Below the pieces are notes generated by a model that did no database searches, was not told the DNA's origin, and was given only the letters and a program-made list of their open reading frames with translations. Shown here one piece after another: positions 26,723 through 35,729 of a stretch of DNA of 64,000 bases. The DNA comes from Xenorhabdus szentirmaii DSM 16338. GTDB lineage: Bacteria > Pseudomonadota > Gammaproteobacteria > Enterobacterales > Enterobacteriaceae. Location of the stretch: contig NZ_NIBV01000001.1 of the NCBI RefSeq assembly GCF_002632585.1, positions 302,067 to 366,066 of the forward strand, in the 5' to 3' direction. The first letter of the stretch is position 1. Each line of letters starts with the position of its first letter. The position numbers and the translations under genes were made by a program.

Positions 26723-26749
26723 TCGCAGATAATTTAAGAGGCTTACTTC

Positions 26750-27778
26750 ATGGAATCCACGCACATTGGTTTTCCGATGGAAACCGTAGTTGTATTTATT
26801 ATTCTGTCGGTTGGTGCGCTCTTTATCGACCTCTTTATGCATCGTCATGATAAGCCGATTTCGCTGCGCAGCGCCGCTCTTTGGTCTATTTTCTGGGTCG
26901 CGATTGCCTTTGTTTTCGCAGGCTTCCTGTATGTTCATCACGGCGCAGAAACCGCCAGCCTGTTTGTCACGGGCTACGCATTGGAAAAAGTCCTTTCTGT
27001 CGATAACCTGTTTGTTATCATGGCGATTTTTTCCTGGTTCGCTGTTCCGGATCGCTATCGCCACCGAGTCCTGTACTGGGGAATTATCGGGGCCATTGTC
27101 TTCCGTGGTATTTTCGTTGCCATCGGGACAAGCTTACTGTCGCTTGGGCCATGGGTTGAAATTGTATTCGCGGTTATTGTTGGCTGGACAGCGGTGATGA
27201 TGCTGAAAAGTGGTGATGACGACGACGAGATTGAAGACTATTCACAACATCTGGCCTACCGTCTGGTAAAACGCTTCTTCCCAATCTGGCCGAAGCTTCG
27301 CGGTCATGATTTTTTGCTGAATCAGAAAGAAGTGGACGCAGAGCTGGCTAAGCCAGAAAACGCCGATGTGAAAGTGGGTCGGACAGGTAAAGCTGCTCTT
27401 TATGCGACGCCACTGATGCTGTGTTTGGCCGTGGTTGAGCTTTCCGATGTGATGTTTGCCTTTGACTCTGTTCCTGCGGTTATTGCTGTCAGCCGGGAAC
27501 CGTTGATTGTTTACAGCGCCATGATGTTCGCTATCCTGGGCCTGAGAACACTCTACTTTGTGCTTGAAGCCTTGAAGAAATATTTGGTGCATTTGGAAAA
27601 AGCAGTGATTGTCCTGCTGTTCTTCATTGCGGCCAAATTGGGCCTGAACGCTTCTGAGCACATATTCCATCACGGTTACTCAATTTCAGCGACAACCAGT
27701 CTGCTTGTGGTGGTTAGCGTACTGATGGTCGGTATTTTTGCCAGCCTGCTCTTCCCACAAAAAGACAACGAAAACTAG
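26750..27778 (+). CDS. terC: TerC, integral membrane protein
   Basis: 342 aa (E. coli TerC 346 aa) with about nine membrane segments. Hallmarks: LEKVLSVDNLFV near 80, the acidic loop SGDDDDEIEDYSQHLAYR near 160, and EDSDV-type AVVELSDVMFAFDSVPA near 235, where conserved acidic residues lie within membrane helices. The TerC family is related to metal exporters and forms the membrane centre of the Ter complex. AAGAGG precedes the ATG. Confidence 0.95.
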   Translation: MESTHIGFPMETVVVFIILSVGALFIDLFMHRHDKPISLRSAALWSIFWVAIAFVFAGFLYVHHGAETASLFVTGYALEKVLSVDNLFVIMAIFSWFAVPDRYRHRVLYWGIIGAIVFRGIFVAIGTSLLSLGPWVEIVFAVIVGWTAVMMLKSGDDDDEIEDYSQHLAYRLVKRFFPIWPKLRGHDFLLNQKEVDAELAKPENADVKVGRTGKAALYATPLMLCLAVVELSDVMFAFDSVPAVIAVSREPLIVYSAMMFAILGLRTLYFVLEALKKYLVHLEKAVIVLLFFIAAKLGLNASEHIFHHGYSISATTSLLVVVSVLMVGIFASLLFPQKDNEN

Positions 27779-27897
27779 ATCCAATAAGTTAAATCTATAA
27801 CAATCTGTACCCGATAAATTTCAGATTGCAGCCAACAACCAACAACGCTACGGTTTGAAAAATAAAAGGTATCAATGTAATAAATGAGGAAATAACA

Positions 27898-28476
27898 ATG
27901 GGTGTATCTCTTTCTAAAGGCGGTAACGTTTCTCTGAGTAAAGAAGCGCCAAGCATGAAAAACGTCCTGATCGGTCTCGGTTGGGATGCCCGCGCCACTG
28001 ACGGTCAGGATTTTGACCTTGACGCTTCTGCTTTCCTGTTAGCAGCAAACGGTAAAGTTCGCGGTGATGCAGACTTCATTTTCTACAACAATCTGAAATC
28101 CGCTGATGGTTCCATCATGCACACTGGCGACAACCGTACCGGTGAAGGGGATGGCGATGATGAATCACTGAAAATCAAACTGGATCAAGTTCCTGCTGAT
28201 ATCGACAAAGTCATCTTCGTGGTCACTATCCATGATGCACAAGCTCGTAACCAGAACTTCGGTCAGGTTTCCGGTGCCTTCATTCGTTTGGTTAACGACG
28301 ATACTCAAACTGAAGTGGCTCGTTATGACCTGAGCGAAGACGCATCGACTGAAACCGCAATGCTGTTCGGTGAACTGTATCGCCACAATTCAGAATGGAA
28401 ATTCCGTGCGGTAGGCCAAGGCTATGCGGGTGGCCTGGCATCTGTATGTGCACAATATGGTATCAATGCTGCTTAA
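27898..28476 (+). CDS. terD: TerD, calcium-binding stress protein
   Basis: 192 aa, exactly the length of E. coli TerD and highly similar. The N-terminal [17 protein letters not shown] is followed by [10 protein letters not shown] near 38 and [15 protein letters not shown] near 78, the double calcium site. It is separated from terC by 119 nt and followed by a strong terminator, so the operon stops here: terE and terF, which usually follow, are absent (terF is found at 52161). GAGGAAATAACA serves as RBS. Confidence 0.95.
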   Translation: MGVSLSKGGNVSLSKEAPSMKNVLIGLGWDARATDGQDFDLDASAFLLAANGKVRGDADFIFYNNLKSADGSIMHTGDNRTGEGDGDDESLKIKLDQVPADIDKVIFVVTIHDAQARNQNFGQVSGAFIRLVNDDTQTEVARYDLSEDASTETAMLFGELYRHNSEWKFRAVGQGYAGGLASVCAQYGINAA

Positions 28477-28567
28477 TTTGAATATTGAGCAATAAAATCA
28501 GTGTGACCGTGTTTAGCATAACCATGTTTAGCGTTTAGCATAACAATGCATTGGGCACACTGAGATC

Positions 28568-28604
28568 AAAGCCCTGCCAGGTGAAATCAGCAGGGCTTTT
28601 TTAT
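28568..28604 (+). terminator. Rho-independent terminator after terD
   Basis: AGCCCTGC stem pairs with GCAGGGCT across a 12-nt loop, followed by TTTTTT. It ends the terZABCD transcript about 95 nt after the terD stop. Confidence 0.9.
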
Positions 28605-28898
28605 TTTCTAAAACAATCATTTTCTGACTCATTAGTTAACATTTAGAATTAAACTGTTAACTGAAACAATTTATGCTTTCTTTAATTAAATCTATTTAAA
28701 ATTTTACAAAGATTATTTTCAACTTGATATTGAACCAAGTTATTTTTAGATTTAATGGCATAATAACAAAATATTTCCCCCTCCCCTCTGATTGTTTTTA
28801 TGAATATTGTCGATAATATTTTTCTCTTTTAATAAATAGCTTGATTATTTTCCCTGGCATTTAAAATAAAATACTTCAGCAATAATGATTGCAATGAT

Positions 28899-29510
28899 TC
28901 AGTCTATCGTAGTTAACAGTTTGTCATTGAATGTGACACTTTTTCTTTTTCCTCTGCCTCGCCAAATGCCATCAAAGCGACCTGCATTACTCGCAGTATA
29001 TCTGACAGTGTGGCGAATATTGCGATGACCTAAATAATCCTGAATTAATCGCGTATCAACGCCATTATCTGCCAACGCATAACCACACGAATGACGCAAC
29101 ATATGTGGGTTAGCACAAATCGCAATTTCTGCCTTGATACTTGTATTCCTGATGATTTTATAGAATTGTTGGCGGGATAAAGGCTCTCCCGTGCGAGAAA
29201 TAAATAGCCATTCGCTTTTACCGAATTTCTCTAATTTTTTACGTATACTCAGCCACTTACGCAATAACTGAATTTCCCGCGAAACCATGGGATGGATAGT
29301 GGAAAAACCATTTTTCAAACGATTGACGCTCAAACTGCGATCGAGCAGGTCAACATCGGATAAACGTAGCCCCAAGAGTTCAGAAACCCGAAAACCATGG
29401 ATAAATCCCATGAAAAGCATACAGATATTGCGCTCTGCATTAGCACCTTTTTCTAACTCAGCTAATAGCTGCTCAATTTCAGAATGAGTTAAATATTTAC
29501 GTTTTAGCAT
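28899..29510 (-). CDS. FimB/FimE/MrpI-type tyrosine recombinase
   Basis: 203 aa, small tyrosine recombinase of the fimbrial phase-switch type. All catalytic residues are visible: Arg41 (HGFRVSELLGL), His136 and Arg139 (HMLRH), His162 (LGHRNI) and Tyr171 (RYTAS). Start 29510 (MLKRKYLTHSE) fits the family; an in-frame earlier start at 29546 does not. No fimbrial genes adjoin it, so its target is unclear. The upstream AT-rich region contains two 40-bp palindromic repeats and a 19-bp triple repeat. Confidence 0.87.
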   Translation of the reverse strand: MLKRKYLTHSEIEQLLAELEKGANAERNICMLFMGFIHGFRVSELLGLRLSDVDLLDRSLSVNRLKNGFSTIHPMVSREIQLLRKWLSIRKKLEKFGKSEWLFISRTGEPLSRQQFYKIIRNTSIKAEIAICANPHMLRHSCGYALADNGVDTRLIQDYLGHRNIRHTVRYTASNAGRFDGIWRGRGKRKSVTFNDKLLTTID

Positions 29511-29550
29511 AATGTATGACTCTCTGGGGTAGTGGATTATATCCATCGTT

Positions 29551-29590
29551 TTTCAAGTTGCAGTTTTGTTGGCTGCAATTTGAAATCCAT
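29551..29590. repeat. 40-bp palindromic intergenic repeat, copy A
   Basis: CAAGTTGCAG and an imperfect complement flank a short loop, followed by TGAAATCCAT. It matches 35 of 40 bases with copy B at 31009-31048 in the same orientation. It lies 40 nt upstream of the recombinase start. I believe this type of element is common in Xenorhabdus/Photorhabdus intergenic DNA, from memory. Confidence 0.7.
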
Positions 29591-30489
29591 GGGATATATC
29601 GCTTATTTTATTAAACGTATTCACGAAATATAATATTCCATTATTAATTATATTTTTGATAAATGAACCATTATCTGTTCTGTCAAAAGACAGCTTCCTT
29701 AAAAAGATAATCTTCATCCTATTTATCATGTACCTAGGAAAAATTATCTAATTATTTTTATAACACCCCCCTTTAAAGTCACCTTATTATATAGATACAA
29801 AAAGACCATCAATAATAAAAAAACCATAAACCAAAATTATTAATCATATGATCCAATAACATTCAAAAAAGAGAAGTTACTTATTCTCACTTCATTATTT
29901 CTTACCAATTACATTATTTCTTACCAATTACATTATTTCTTACCAATTAGAAGTGGAAACACATTAGATGGGAAAAAAATGACAATTATATGACAGATTT
30001 ATTTCATAAATATGACAGATGAACTTACCAATCAGAACAAATCAATATTTTTTGCTATTTTTATGTCTACTCCCATATATCCTGAATAAACAATCCATTT
30101 CATCTTTCAAATAAAACCGACCTGCATTCATCAATAAATAATATCAGTAAAGAATTTTAAAATATGCCATGTTATAAATTCATATATTTAAATGATGGTC
30201 AGTTTTATTTACCTTCATCTATCTTATATGAAGTTCATTCATCAAGTGGTGATGAGTTCGAATTTCGACAAAACAGCTGTGGTGGATAAATATCCAGTTG
30301 TTTTTTTGCGATTCACTTCTCAAAGAGCAACATTGTCGATGGCATGTCAGCCAACTAAACGTTAGGGTAGGCATCGAATTATCCCATGAATGCGATACCG
30401 ACAAAAAACACATATGAATTCACGGTGCAGTGCGGACGAAGTGCTGATAAAGTATCGCGGTATATCCCAATAACACAAGGAACGTACAA
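29591..30489. other. AT-rich intergenic region upstream of the recombinase
   Basis: About 900 bases with no supported gene. It contains a 3 x 19-bp tandem repeat (29893-29949) and long A/T runs. The end, 30430-30489, leads into the next gene and carries its RBS. A 64-codon minus frame at 30219-30413 lacks any sign of being real. Confidence 0.55.
29893..29949. repeat. Three perfect 19-bp tandem repeats
   Basis: The unit CATTATTTCTTACCAATTA occurs three times without mismatch or spacer. It stands in non-coding DNA between the recombinase and the SymE-like gene. Perfect identity suggests recent slippage and possible copy-number variation between strains. Confidence 0.85.
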
Positions 30490-30840
30490 ATGAGCCTTCA
30501 TGTTTCATTCCGCCATGCTGAAATTGATATTCCAGAGTTGATACTCAATGGTAGTGCACTCAGCGATGCTGGATTTACCGCAAATGAGTTATTCCATATC
30601 TCACAATTCTCTAATGGGCTCATTATTTCCCTTGTTGAACCCGATGTAGATCTGGTCAGTTTGATTAATGAAGTGGAAGATAATCCTTACGAAGGGATCG
30701 ATAGCATTCGTGAAAATGGTGAACTTTATATCGCAGGAGATTGGCTGACAATCAGCAAATTAATCGAACAACCTATTAATATTGAAATTGAACACGGAAA
30801 AATTATCCTTACACCAAAGTTAATGGAAATGTTAGCTTAA
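30490..30840 (+). CDS. SymE-like protein with two similar halves
   Basis: 116 aa. Residues about 14-48 (PELILNGSALSDAGFTANELFHISQFSNGLIISLV) match the AbrB-like core of SymE toxins (WLKLxGxWLxxAGFxxGxxVxVxVxxGxIVLT pattern). Residues about 78-112 (GELYIAGDWLTISKLIEQPINIEIEHGKIILTP) show the same pattern again, so the protein appears to be a tandem duplication of that fold. AAGGA lies 8 nt before the ATG. E. coli SymE has one such unit. Whether this is a toxin, an RNA-binding or a DNA-binding protein cannot be told; no antisense RNA antitoxin was identified. Confidence 0.6.
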   Translation: MSLHVSFRHAEIDIPELILNGSALSDAGFTANELFHISQFSNGLIISLVEPDVDLVSLINEVEDNPYEGIDSIRENGELYIAGDWLTISKLIEQPINIEIEHGKIILTPKLMEMLA

Positions 30841-31249
30841 AACAGCCATCAATATCCGGTTGCATCACTTCAGGCTGGCTGGTGACTTAATATGACGACG
30901 GTCCGGTAAAAACGCGGGCGCCTTAAAATCAGTCATTGATAAAATCACAATAACTCATTCATCAGCCGGAAAATGTTGAGAATAATTCCGGCTTGTATTC
31001 CTGTCGTCTTTCAAGTTGCAGCTTTATCGGCTGCATCTTGAAATCCATCGTATCTATCCCTTCAAGAAAGAGTGTATATAGCTTCCGTTACTTTATTCAT
31101 CTTATGGTGGCATTGTGATTAGCAAGCCCGGTGGTTATCCATGTACATTGTCACTTTGCCAATACCACAAGCCTCCGTCATCATTATCGCTTTTTGCATC
31201 ACGCTATATTTCTATTCGTGATGTCTATTCGTGATGTCCATTCGTGATG
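30841..31249. other. Intergenic region between SymE-like gene and xpaC-like gene
   Basis: 409 bases with no gene supported. It holds the second 40-bp palindromic repeat and, at about 31215-31250, a short direct repetition of TATTCGTGATGTC-like units just beyond the 3' end of the minus-strand gene. Confidence 0.5.
31009..31048. repeat. 40-bp palindromic intergenic repeat, copy B
   Basis: Same element as 29551-29590, same orientation, five mismatches; several changes are in the loop. The two copies bracket a 1.4-kb stretch containing the tandem repeats and the SymE-like gene. Confidence 0.7.
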
Positions 31250-32254
31250 TCATTTTTTCTCACCAAAACCATGAGCACGCACCAATTGACTCATTGATTT
31301 TAAATCAGCCATTAAGTCATCAACATTATTGCTCAGCAGATCCTGATGCATTTCACTGAATGCCAATTCCATCTCTTGCAAACTCTGGATAGTCATCAAT
31401 CTGGCTTCCTGAAATTGAGAGCCGCTGACCTGATGTTGTTTCAAAAGTGCCAAGGATTCCAGTGCATTTTTAATCATCGGCAAATAGCGATTCAAAAACG
31501 CCGTGCCTTGTTGGACATCTCGCTCATCTTCTTTCATGCAGGCAATGATAGCGCGGGTTTTTTCTTCTATATTGTTCAGGTGAGGCCATATATCTCTCGG
31601 AACAACGGATTGATAGGCCATGATAGCAGCCAGCCCCTGATAATATTCACCAAAAGCATCTGAGGTGGCCTCCTGGTTATCCGGCACCTGAACGGTTTCG
31701 GCTTCAACTCTGTTTTTACCCGGCTCTTCACATGACTTTTCGGTTACCGTTTTTGCTTTTTGTTTTTCCTCGCCGGCTTCAATACGTTCACTCCCTCCCA
31801 GCAAGAGCACTGCGATGATATAGGTAATGCAGAACCACATCGGGAAAGGTTTTAAATCATAGGCCAATAAGGAAATGATATAGATACTCAATATCACCAA
31901 TAGCAGGAAGCGCCCTTTTGCCATTTTCCGTTTGCTGATTGCCTTAATCAATAACATGGCAAAACCCGCCAGTGGTATAAATACTGCCAACAAATCGGCA
32001 ATCCAGCACAAAATCACTAACAATATGATGACAAAAGACTGTATGAAAGTTGAGCACCTTTCATGCCGGGGAGCAAAAAGCGCTACCATCCCCCCATAGT
32101 TGGCAAAAAATATCAGTACTTCAACAACCTGAGCATGATGGCTTCCCCAGGGCGCCCATTCTTGGCTCATCATCAGAGATAAAACAATCGCACTGGTAAA
32201 TAACCCAATGCCATGAATTAATAGACGCCAAAAAAATGCTTTTATCTGTTCCAC
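31250..32254 (-). CDS. XpaC-like membrane protein paired with TelA
   Basis: 334 aa. About six membrane segments occupy the first 155 residues. A charged linker (160-195) leads to a helical, coiled-coil-like C-terminal domain of the XpaC (5-bromo-4-chloroindolyl phosphate hydrolysis protein) type, including the FLNRYLPMIKNALESLALL and MTIQSLQEMELAFSEMHQDLL patterns. XpaC and TelA genes are regularly neighbours and linked to toxic-anion resistance. Here the two lie 82 nt apart on one strand, telA first. The actual biochemical activity is unknown; the hydrolase name should not be taken literally. Confidence 0.75.
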   Translation of the reverse strand: MEQIKAFFWRLLIHGIGLFTSAIVLSLMMSQEWAPWGSHHAQVVEVLIFFANYGGMVALFAPRHERCSTFIQSFVIILLVILCWIADLLAVFIPLAGFAMLLIKAISKRKMAKGRFLLLVILSIYIISLLAYDLKPFPMWFCITYIIAVLLLGGSERIEAGEEKQKAKTVTEKSCEEPGKNRVEAETVQVPDNQEATSDAFGEYYQGLAAIMAYQSVVPRDIWPHLNNIEEKTRAIIACMKEDERDVQQGTAFLNRYLPMIKNALESLALLKQHQVSGSQFQEARLMTIQSLQEMELAFSEMHQDLLSNNVDDLMADLKSMSQLVRAHGFGEKK

Positions 32255-32336
32255 AATACAATTTATTCCTTACAGATAACACAATGAGCACACTCCCCAA
32301 AAAGAGTATGCTCATATGTGATGGTATAGATTCAAT

Positions 32337-33440
32337 TTATTGGTATTTTGATACTGCGGCGCTTAAACGCTGACGCAGATTCTCTTCCATCCCGGCCAAT
32401 TCCACTTCAACCTGAGCACGTCTGGTTTTCGCATCAGAGGCAATGCGCATGGTTTCTTCAATCGTATTGACCAGACGGTTCTGTACATCGCGCAGTGTTT
32501 CAGCATCGATGATAGAACGCTCAACTTCGATTGCGGTTGCAATACTGTTTTGCTGCAAAATTTCTGCGTTTCTGCGCAGTAATTCGTTCGTGGTATCGCT
32601 GACTTCTTTTTGCAATCTTGCTGCCTTGCCCTGTGCTTCCAGTGATAATTGCAGTACCAACTGACTTTTCCAGATAGGCAATGTCGTCATGATGCTGCTC
32701 TGGATTTTTTCAGCGAGCTGCTGGTTATTGCTCTGCACAATACGAATTTGGGGAGCAGTTTGGACCGCCACCATTTTTGACAGTTCCAGATCATGAATGC
32801 GGCGTTCAAAACGGGTAATATTTTCCACCAGATCCTTCACACTCTGGGCATCCATCATGTCCTTGGTAGCTTCAGCTTTCATGCTCAGCTCTGGCAACAT
32901 TTCATTTTTTACCTGCTCCAGCTTTTGCTTACCCGCTTCAACATACAATGCGATATCACGGTAAAAACCAAGATTTCGCACATAAAGCTGTTCCAGTATA
33001 TTGATGTCACGTACCAGATTGGTCATAGCACGATCAAGGTGAGAACTGATGGTATCCACCTGTTGTGTCAGCGTTTTTCTGTCGATGACCGCCCTTTCCG
33101 CTTTTTTGAAAAAGCCACCGATTAACGGCAGGCTCCGTAAAAAGCTGCTCGTTTTTTCTTCATCATTCTGCACACCGTTTTCACGCACGAACATCACGAG
33201 ATCTGACAGCTTTTTACCCACCTCTCCTGCTTCTTTGGAACGCACATTTTCCAACAGGGAATCTGCAAAACGGGCAATTTCTCCCATAGGTTTAGCGCCA
33301 TAGCTAATCACTGCCGTTGGTTGGAAAATATCAATTTTCTCGACCAACGCATTCACTTTTTCTTGATCAACTCGTTCAGCCAATTGTGTTGCACCTGTCT
33401 GACGCTCAAATGTGGGGATAGGCATTGATTCCGTATTCAT
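32337..33440 (-). CDS. telA: TelA-family toxic anion resistance protein
   Basis: 367 aa, typical length. Almost entirely helical and charged; conserved TelA segments include SLPLIGGFFKKAERAV near 105, LVRDINILEQLYVRNLGFYRDIALYVEAGKQKL near 145-175, and QSSIMTTLPIWKSQLVLQLSLEAQ near 250. It is a soluble protein thought to act with XpaC at the membrane in resistance to tellurite and cell-envelope agents. Its location 4 kb from terZABCD strengthens the stress-resistance character of the region. Confidence 0.9.
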   Translation of the reverse strand: MNTESMPIPTFERQTGATQLAERVDQEKVNALVEKIDIFQPTAVISYGAKPMGEIARFADSLLENVRSKEAGEVGKKLSDLVMFVRENGVQNDEEKTSSFLRSLPLIGGFFKKAERAVIDRKTLTQQVDTISSHLDRAMTNLVRDINILEQLYVRNLGFYRDIALYVEAGKQKLEQVKNEMLPELSMKAEATKDMMDAQSVKDLVENITRFERRIHDLELSKMVAVQTAPQIRIVQSNNQQLAEKIQSSIMTTLPIWKSQLVLQLSLEAQGKAARLQKEVSDTTNELLRRNAEILQQNSIATAIEVERSIIDAETLRDVQNRLVNTIEETMRIASDAKTRRAQVEVELAGMEENLRQRLSAAVSKYQ

Positions 33441-33723
33441 GGAGTAGTCCTGTTGTGAAATTAATTAACGATATGACGAATAACAAATATTATACGATTT
33501 TAGTTATTTGTTTAAAGCATATCAGAACGCATTAAAATAAGTTCACCGTGAAGTCAGGCTGTTGGTTAGTTTTCTTGCTTTTCATCAAAATAAAAATCCA
33601 AAACAACAAAAACTCAAAGATATAAATTCACCATATGTGAAATTTGTAATCATATCATTCGATACTATACTCCAAACTGCAAGAGTAGATTTCTGGTTTA
33701 AGTATTCTAATCAGAGGATAAAT

Positions 33724-34053
33724 ATGATGAAAAACTTGAAGTTATCAGTTGCAGCATTACTGGTGTTGTTTTCAAGTGCAGCACTTGCAGTGCCTGCGGT
33801 ATCCACCTCAGCTGAGCCTGTCTCAAAAACCGTGACGGCAGTAAAACATGATGTTGAGGCAGCAAAAAACAAAGTCAGCTCAGCGAAAAAGAAAGTCACC
33901 AAAAAAGCAAGTGTGAAAAAAGTATCAAAGCATAAAAATAAGTCTGCCAAAAAAGGGGCCAACACGGCTCTTTGTAAAGACGGGACTTACAGCAAAAGTA
34001 AATCCCGCAAAGGAGCCTGTTCTCGCCACGGTGGTGTCTCTAAATGGCTGTAA
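33724..34053 (+). CDS. Exported basic DUF3761 protein
   Basis: 109 aa from ATG 33724, with AGAGGA 7 nt upstream. Signal peptide of about 21 residues (LLVLFSSAALA), then a Lys-rich stretch with repeated KK pairs (about 45-80). The C-terminal module ALCKDGTYSKSKSRKGACSRHGGVSKWL is the DUF3761 signature with two Cys. Secreted or periplasmic; role unknown. Earlier in-frame starts would bury the signal peptide. It is followed by a terminator, so it is monocistronic. Confidence 0.85.
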   Translation: MMKNLKLSVAALLVLFSSAALAVPAVSTSAEPVSKTVTAVKHDVEAAKNKVSSAKKKVTKKASVKKVSKHKNKSAKKGANTALCKDGTYSKSKSRKGACSRHGGVSKWL

Positions 34054-34079
34054 CGCATATTTAATGACTCATTATGTGC

Positions 34080-34107
34080 AATTAGGGGGCTTTGGCTCCC
34101 TAATTTT
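34080..34107 (+). terminator. Rho-independent terminator after the DUF3761 gene
   Basis: ATTAGGG and CCCTAAT arms around a G/T-rich loop, followed by TTTTTT, 30 nt past the stop. Confidence 0.85.
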
Positions 34108-34240
34108 TTGCCTATGAATCGCGTTCTTGAATAGAATGTAATAATATAAGGAACCAACGACAACGTATTCTTATTAAGAAAATTTTAACAGGGAAAATAA
34201 AGAATAATTCACTGCCTAACCAGAAAAAGCTGGAGTAATA

Positions 34241-35045
34241 ATGCGATTTACAGATGACCCTAAAATAAGAAAATCCATCATTAAGCTATTTACCTATACC
34301 GAACAAATTATCCTGCTCAAGAGTTTTTTGTTAGTCAAAAACGAAACCAGAGATAATTTCACCCATTGGATAAAAGGCGTTGCCTATGAATTTATTGATT
34401 CGATAAAAAATGTCACTATATTCTTGATTACAGCAATAGTTTGTAGTTTATTTTATCCACCTCAACCTAAAATTTATGCCTTTATCGCCAATTACGCTTT
34501 TTTTATCTACCTTTCTTTTTCCCTTTTGGCAATTTTAAATAAAGCGAGACTCATTGGCTGTGGGTATATCGTCGGTTTAAAATTCTTTTTATTTTGCATT
34601 GGTAACAAAATATTTTTCAAACCAAAGTCAAAAAATAAAGCATACCCACCAATCAATATGAATCATATTAAGGTTTATATCGAAAAAGATGAAAAAAGAA
34701 GGCGCCTTGTCACAACAACCTTTACATTTAAAGAACAATTGGCACTGTTACGTTCTTTTTCACTCAGACGAGAAGAGACTCAGGGTGATTTTCTGACTTG
34801 GCTTGATAAAAATGCAAGTGAATCCATCTCTAGGCTTAGAGTTTTTTTCAATTATTTTCATACTATTTATTATTTCCATAATACAACAACCTGAAGCTTG
34901 GCATATTCTACTGATTTTATACTTTATCATTCTGCTGCCAATGATAATATTAATGGGAATATTACTATCAGCACATATCATCTTTTGCAATTTTATCACA
35001 AGCTCAAAATTATTTTATTTTTACTATAAGAAAAGATATCACTGA
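34241..35045 (+). pseudogene. Membrane protein with duplicated unit, frameshifted in a T7 run
   Basis: The first frame runs from ATG 34241 (GGAG 7 nt upstream) to 34894, and the rest of the same protein continues in the next frame to 35045. Removing one T from the seven-T run at 34842-34848 joins them. The repaired product of about 267 aa is an internal duplication: an EQxxLLxSF...DNFTHWIK...membrane helices unit at about 18-115, repeated from about 164 (EQLALLRSFSLRREETQGDFLTWLDK, then two hydrophobic helices). No family recognised. It could be a true pseudogene, a phase-variable gene or a sequencing error. Confidence 0.7.
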
Positions 35046-35729
35046 AATAATAAGCTATATTTCGCGATGGGCCACAGAGTGTGGATGGAACAATTTTTAG
35101 ATGCATTCATGTTGCCCTCTCAAGAGAGCAAACCTTACTTTTCACCTTTCATTTCCAAATCAATAATATTTGTTATTTTGTTTACTTCTCACCTCAAAAC
35201 CCGTTAAATTAATTTATATCTAAAATATCACTTTACGAAAATCTTTCTAAAGACATACAAAAAAATCAGTCACCTGAAATAAAAAATAATTTATTTATAT
35301 CATTCAGTTAATTGAGAAAAGGAAAGAATGATATCGATAAAATGTTCTATTTTTAGAAAAATAACCATATAAACAAATATACATTACAAAAATCAATGTA
35401 TATGGATGTTGAACAAAAAAGAAAATGGCCTTGCCTTCACTTTAATAAAAACCAATAAAAACAGATGACTAAATGGAAATATTCAGTTTAAGACAAAAAA
35501 GCAAAACAAAAGAATGTTTCGTTTTACTATTAAGGCAGCCAGATAAAATCATAATAATACTTACATTTATTTACCATACAAAGTGAAAAATATAGATATT
35601 TGTCAGTAGGGTGCTAACATTCATTATAGAAATTCTTCTTATGAATTGTGAATAACAGTAGCTATCTATTATTTAGCCTGTTAATATTCGTATGTTTTTT
35701 ATCCAGATTGATAAAACGAGGAGAAGCAA
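35046..35729. other. AT-rich intergenic region upstream of bax
   Basis: 684 bases with very high A+T and no supported gene. An in-frame stretch at 35648-35872 is only a shadow of bax. Nothing else recognised, apart from the expected promoter and the GAGGAGAAG RBS of bax at the right edge. Confidence 0.55.

Noticed and set aside
29893-29949. Short tandem repeats as a possible CRISPR
   Set aside because: The units are directly adjacent with no spacers and no cas genes exist in the window.
30219-30413. 64-codon minus frame
   Set aside because: No RBS, composition unlike protein, lies in the leader region of the SymE-like gene.
32443-33303. Several plus-strand frames opposite telA
   Set aside because: Antisense shadows of a highly helical gene; no start signals.
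34803-35045. Independent 80-aa membrane protein
   Set aside because: It is the continuation of the 34241 gene in a shifted frame, as the internal duplication shows.
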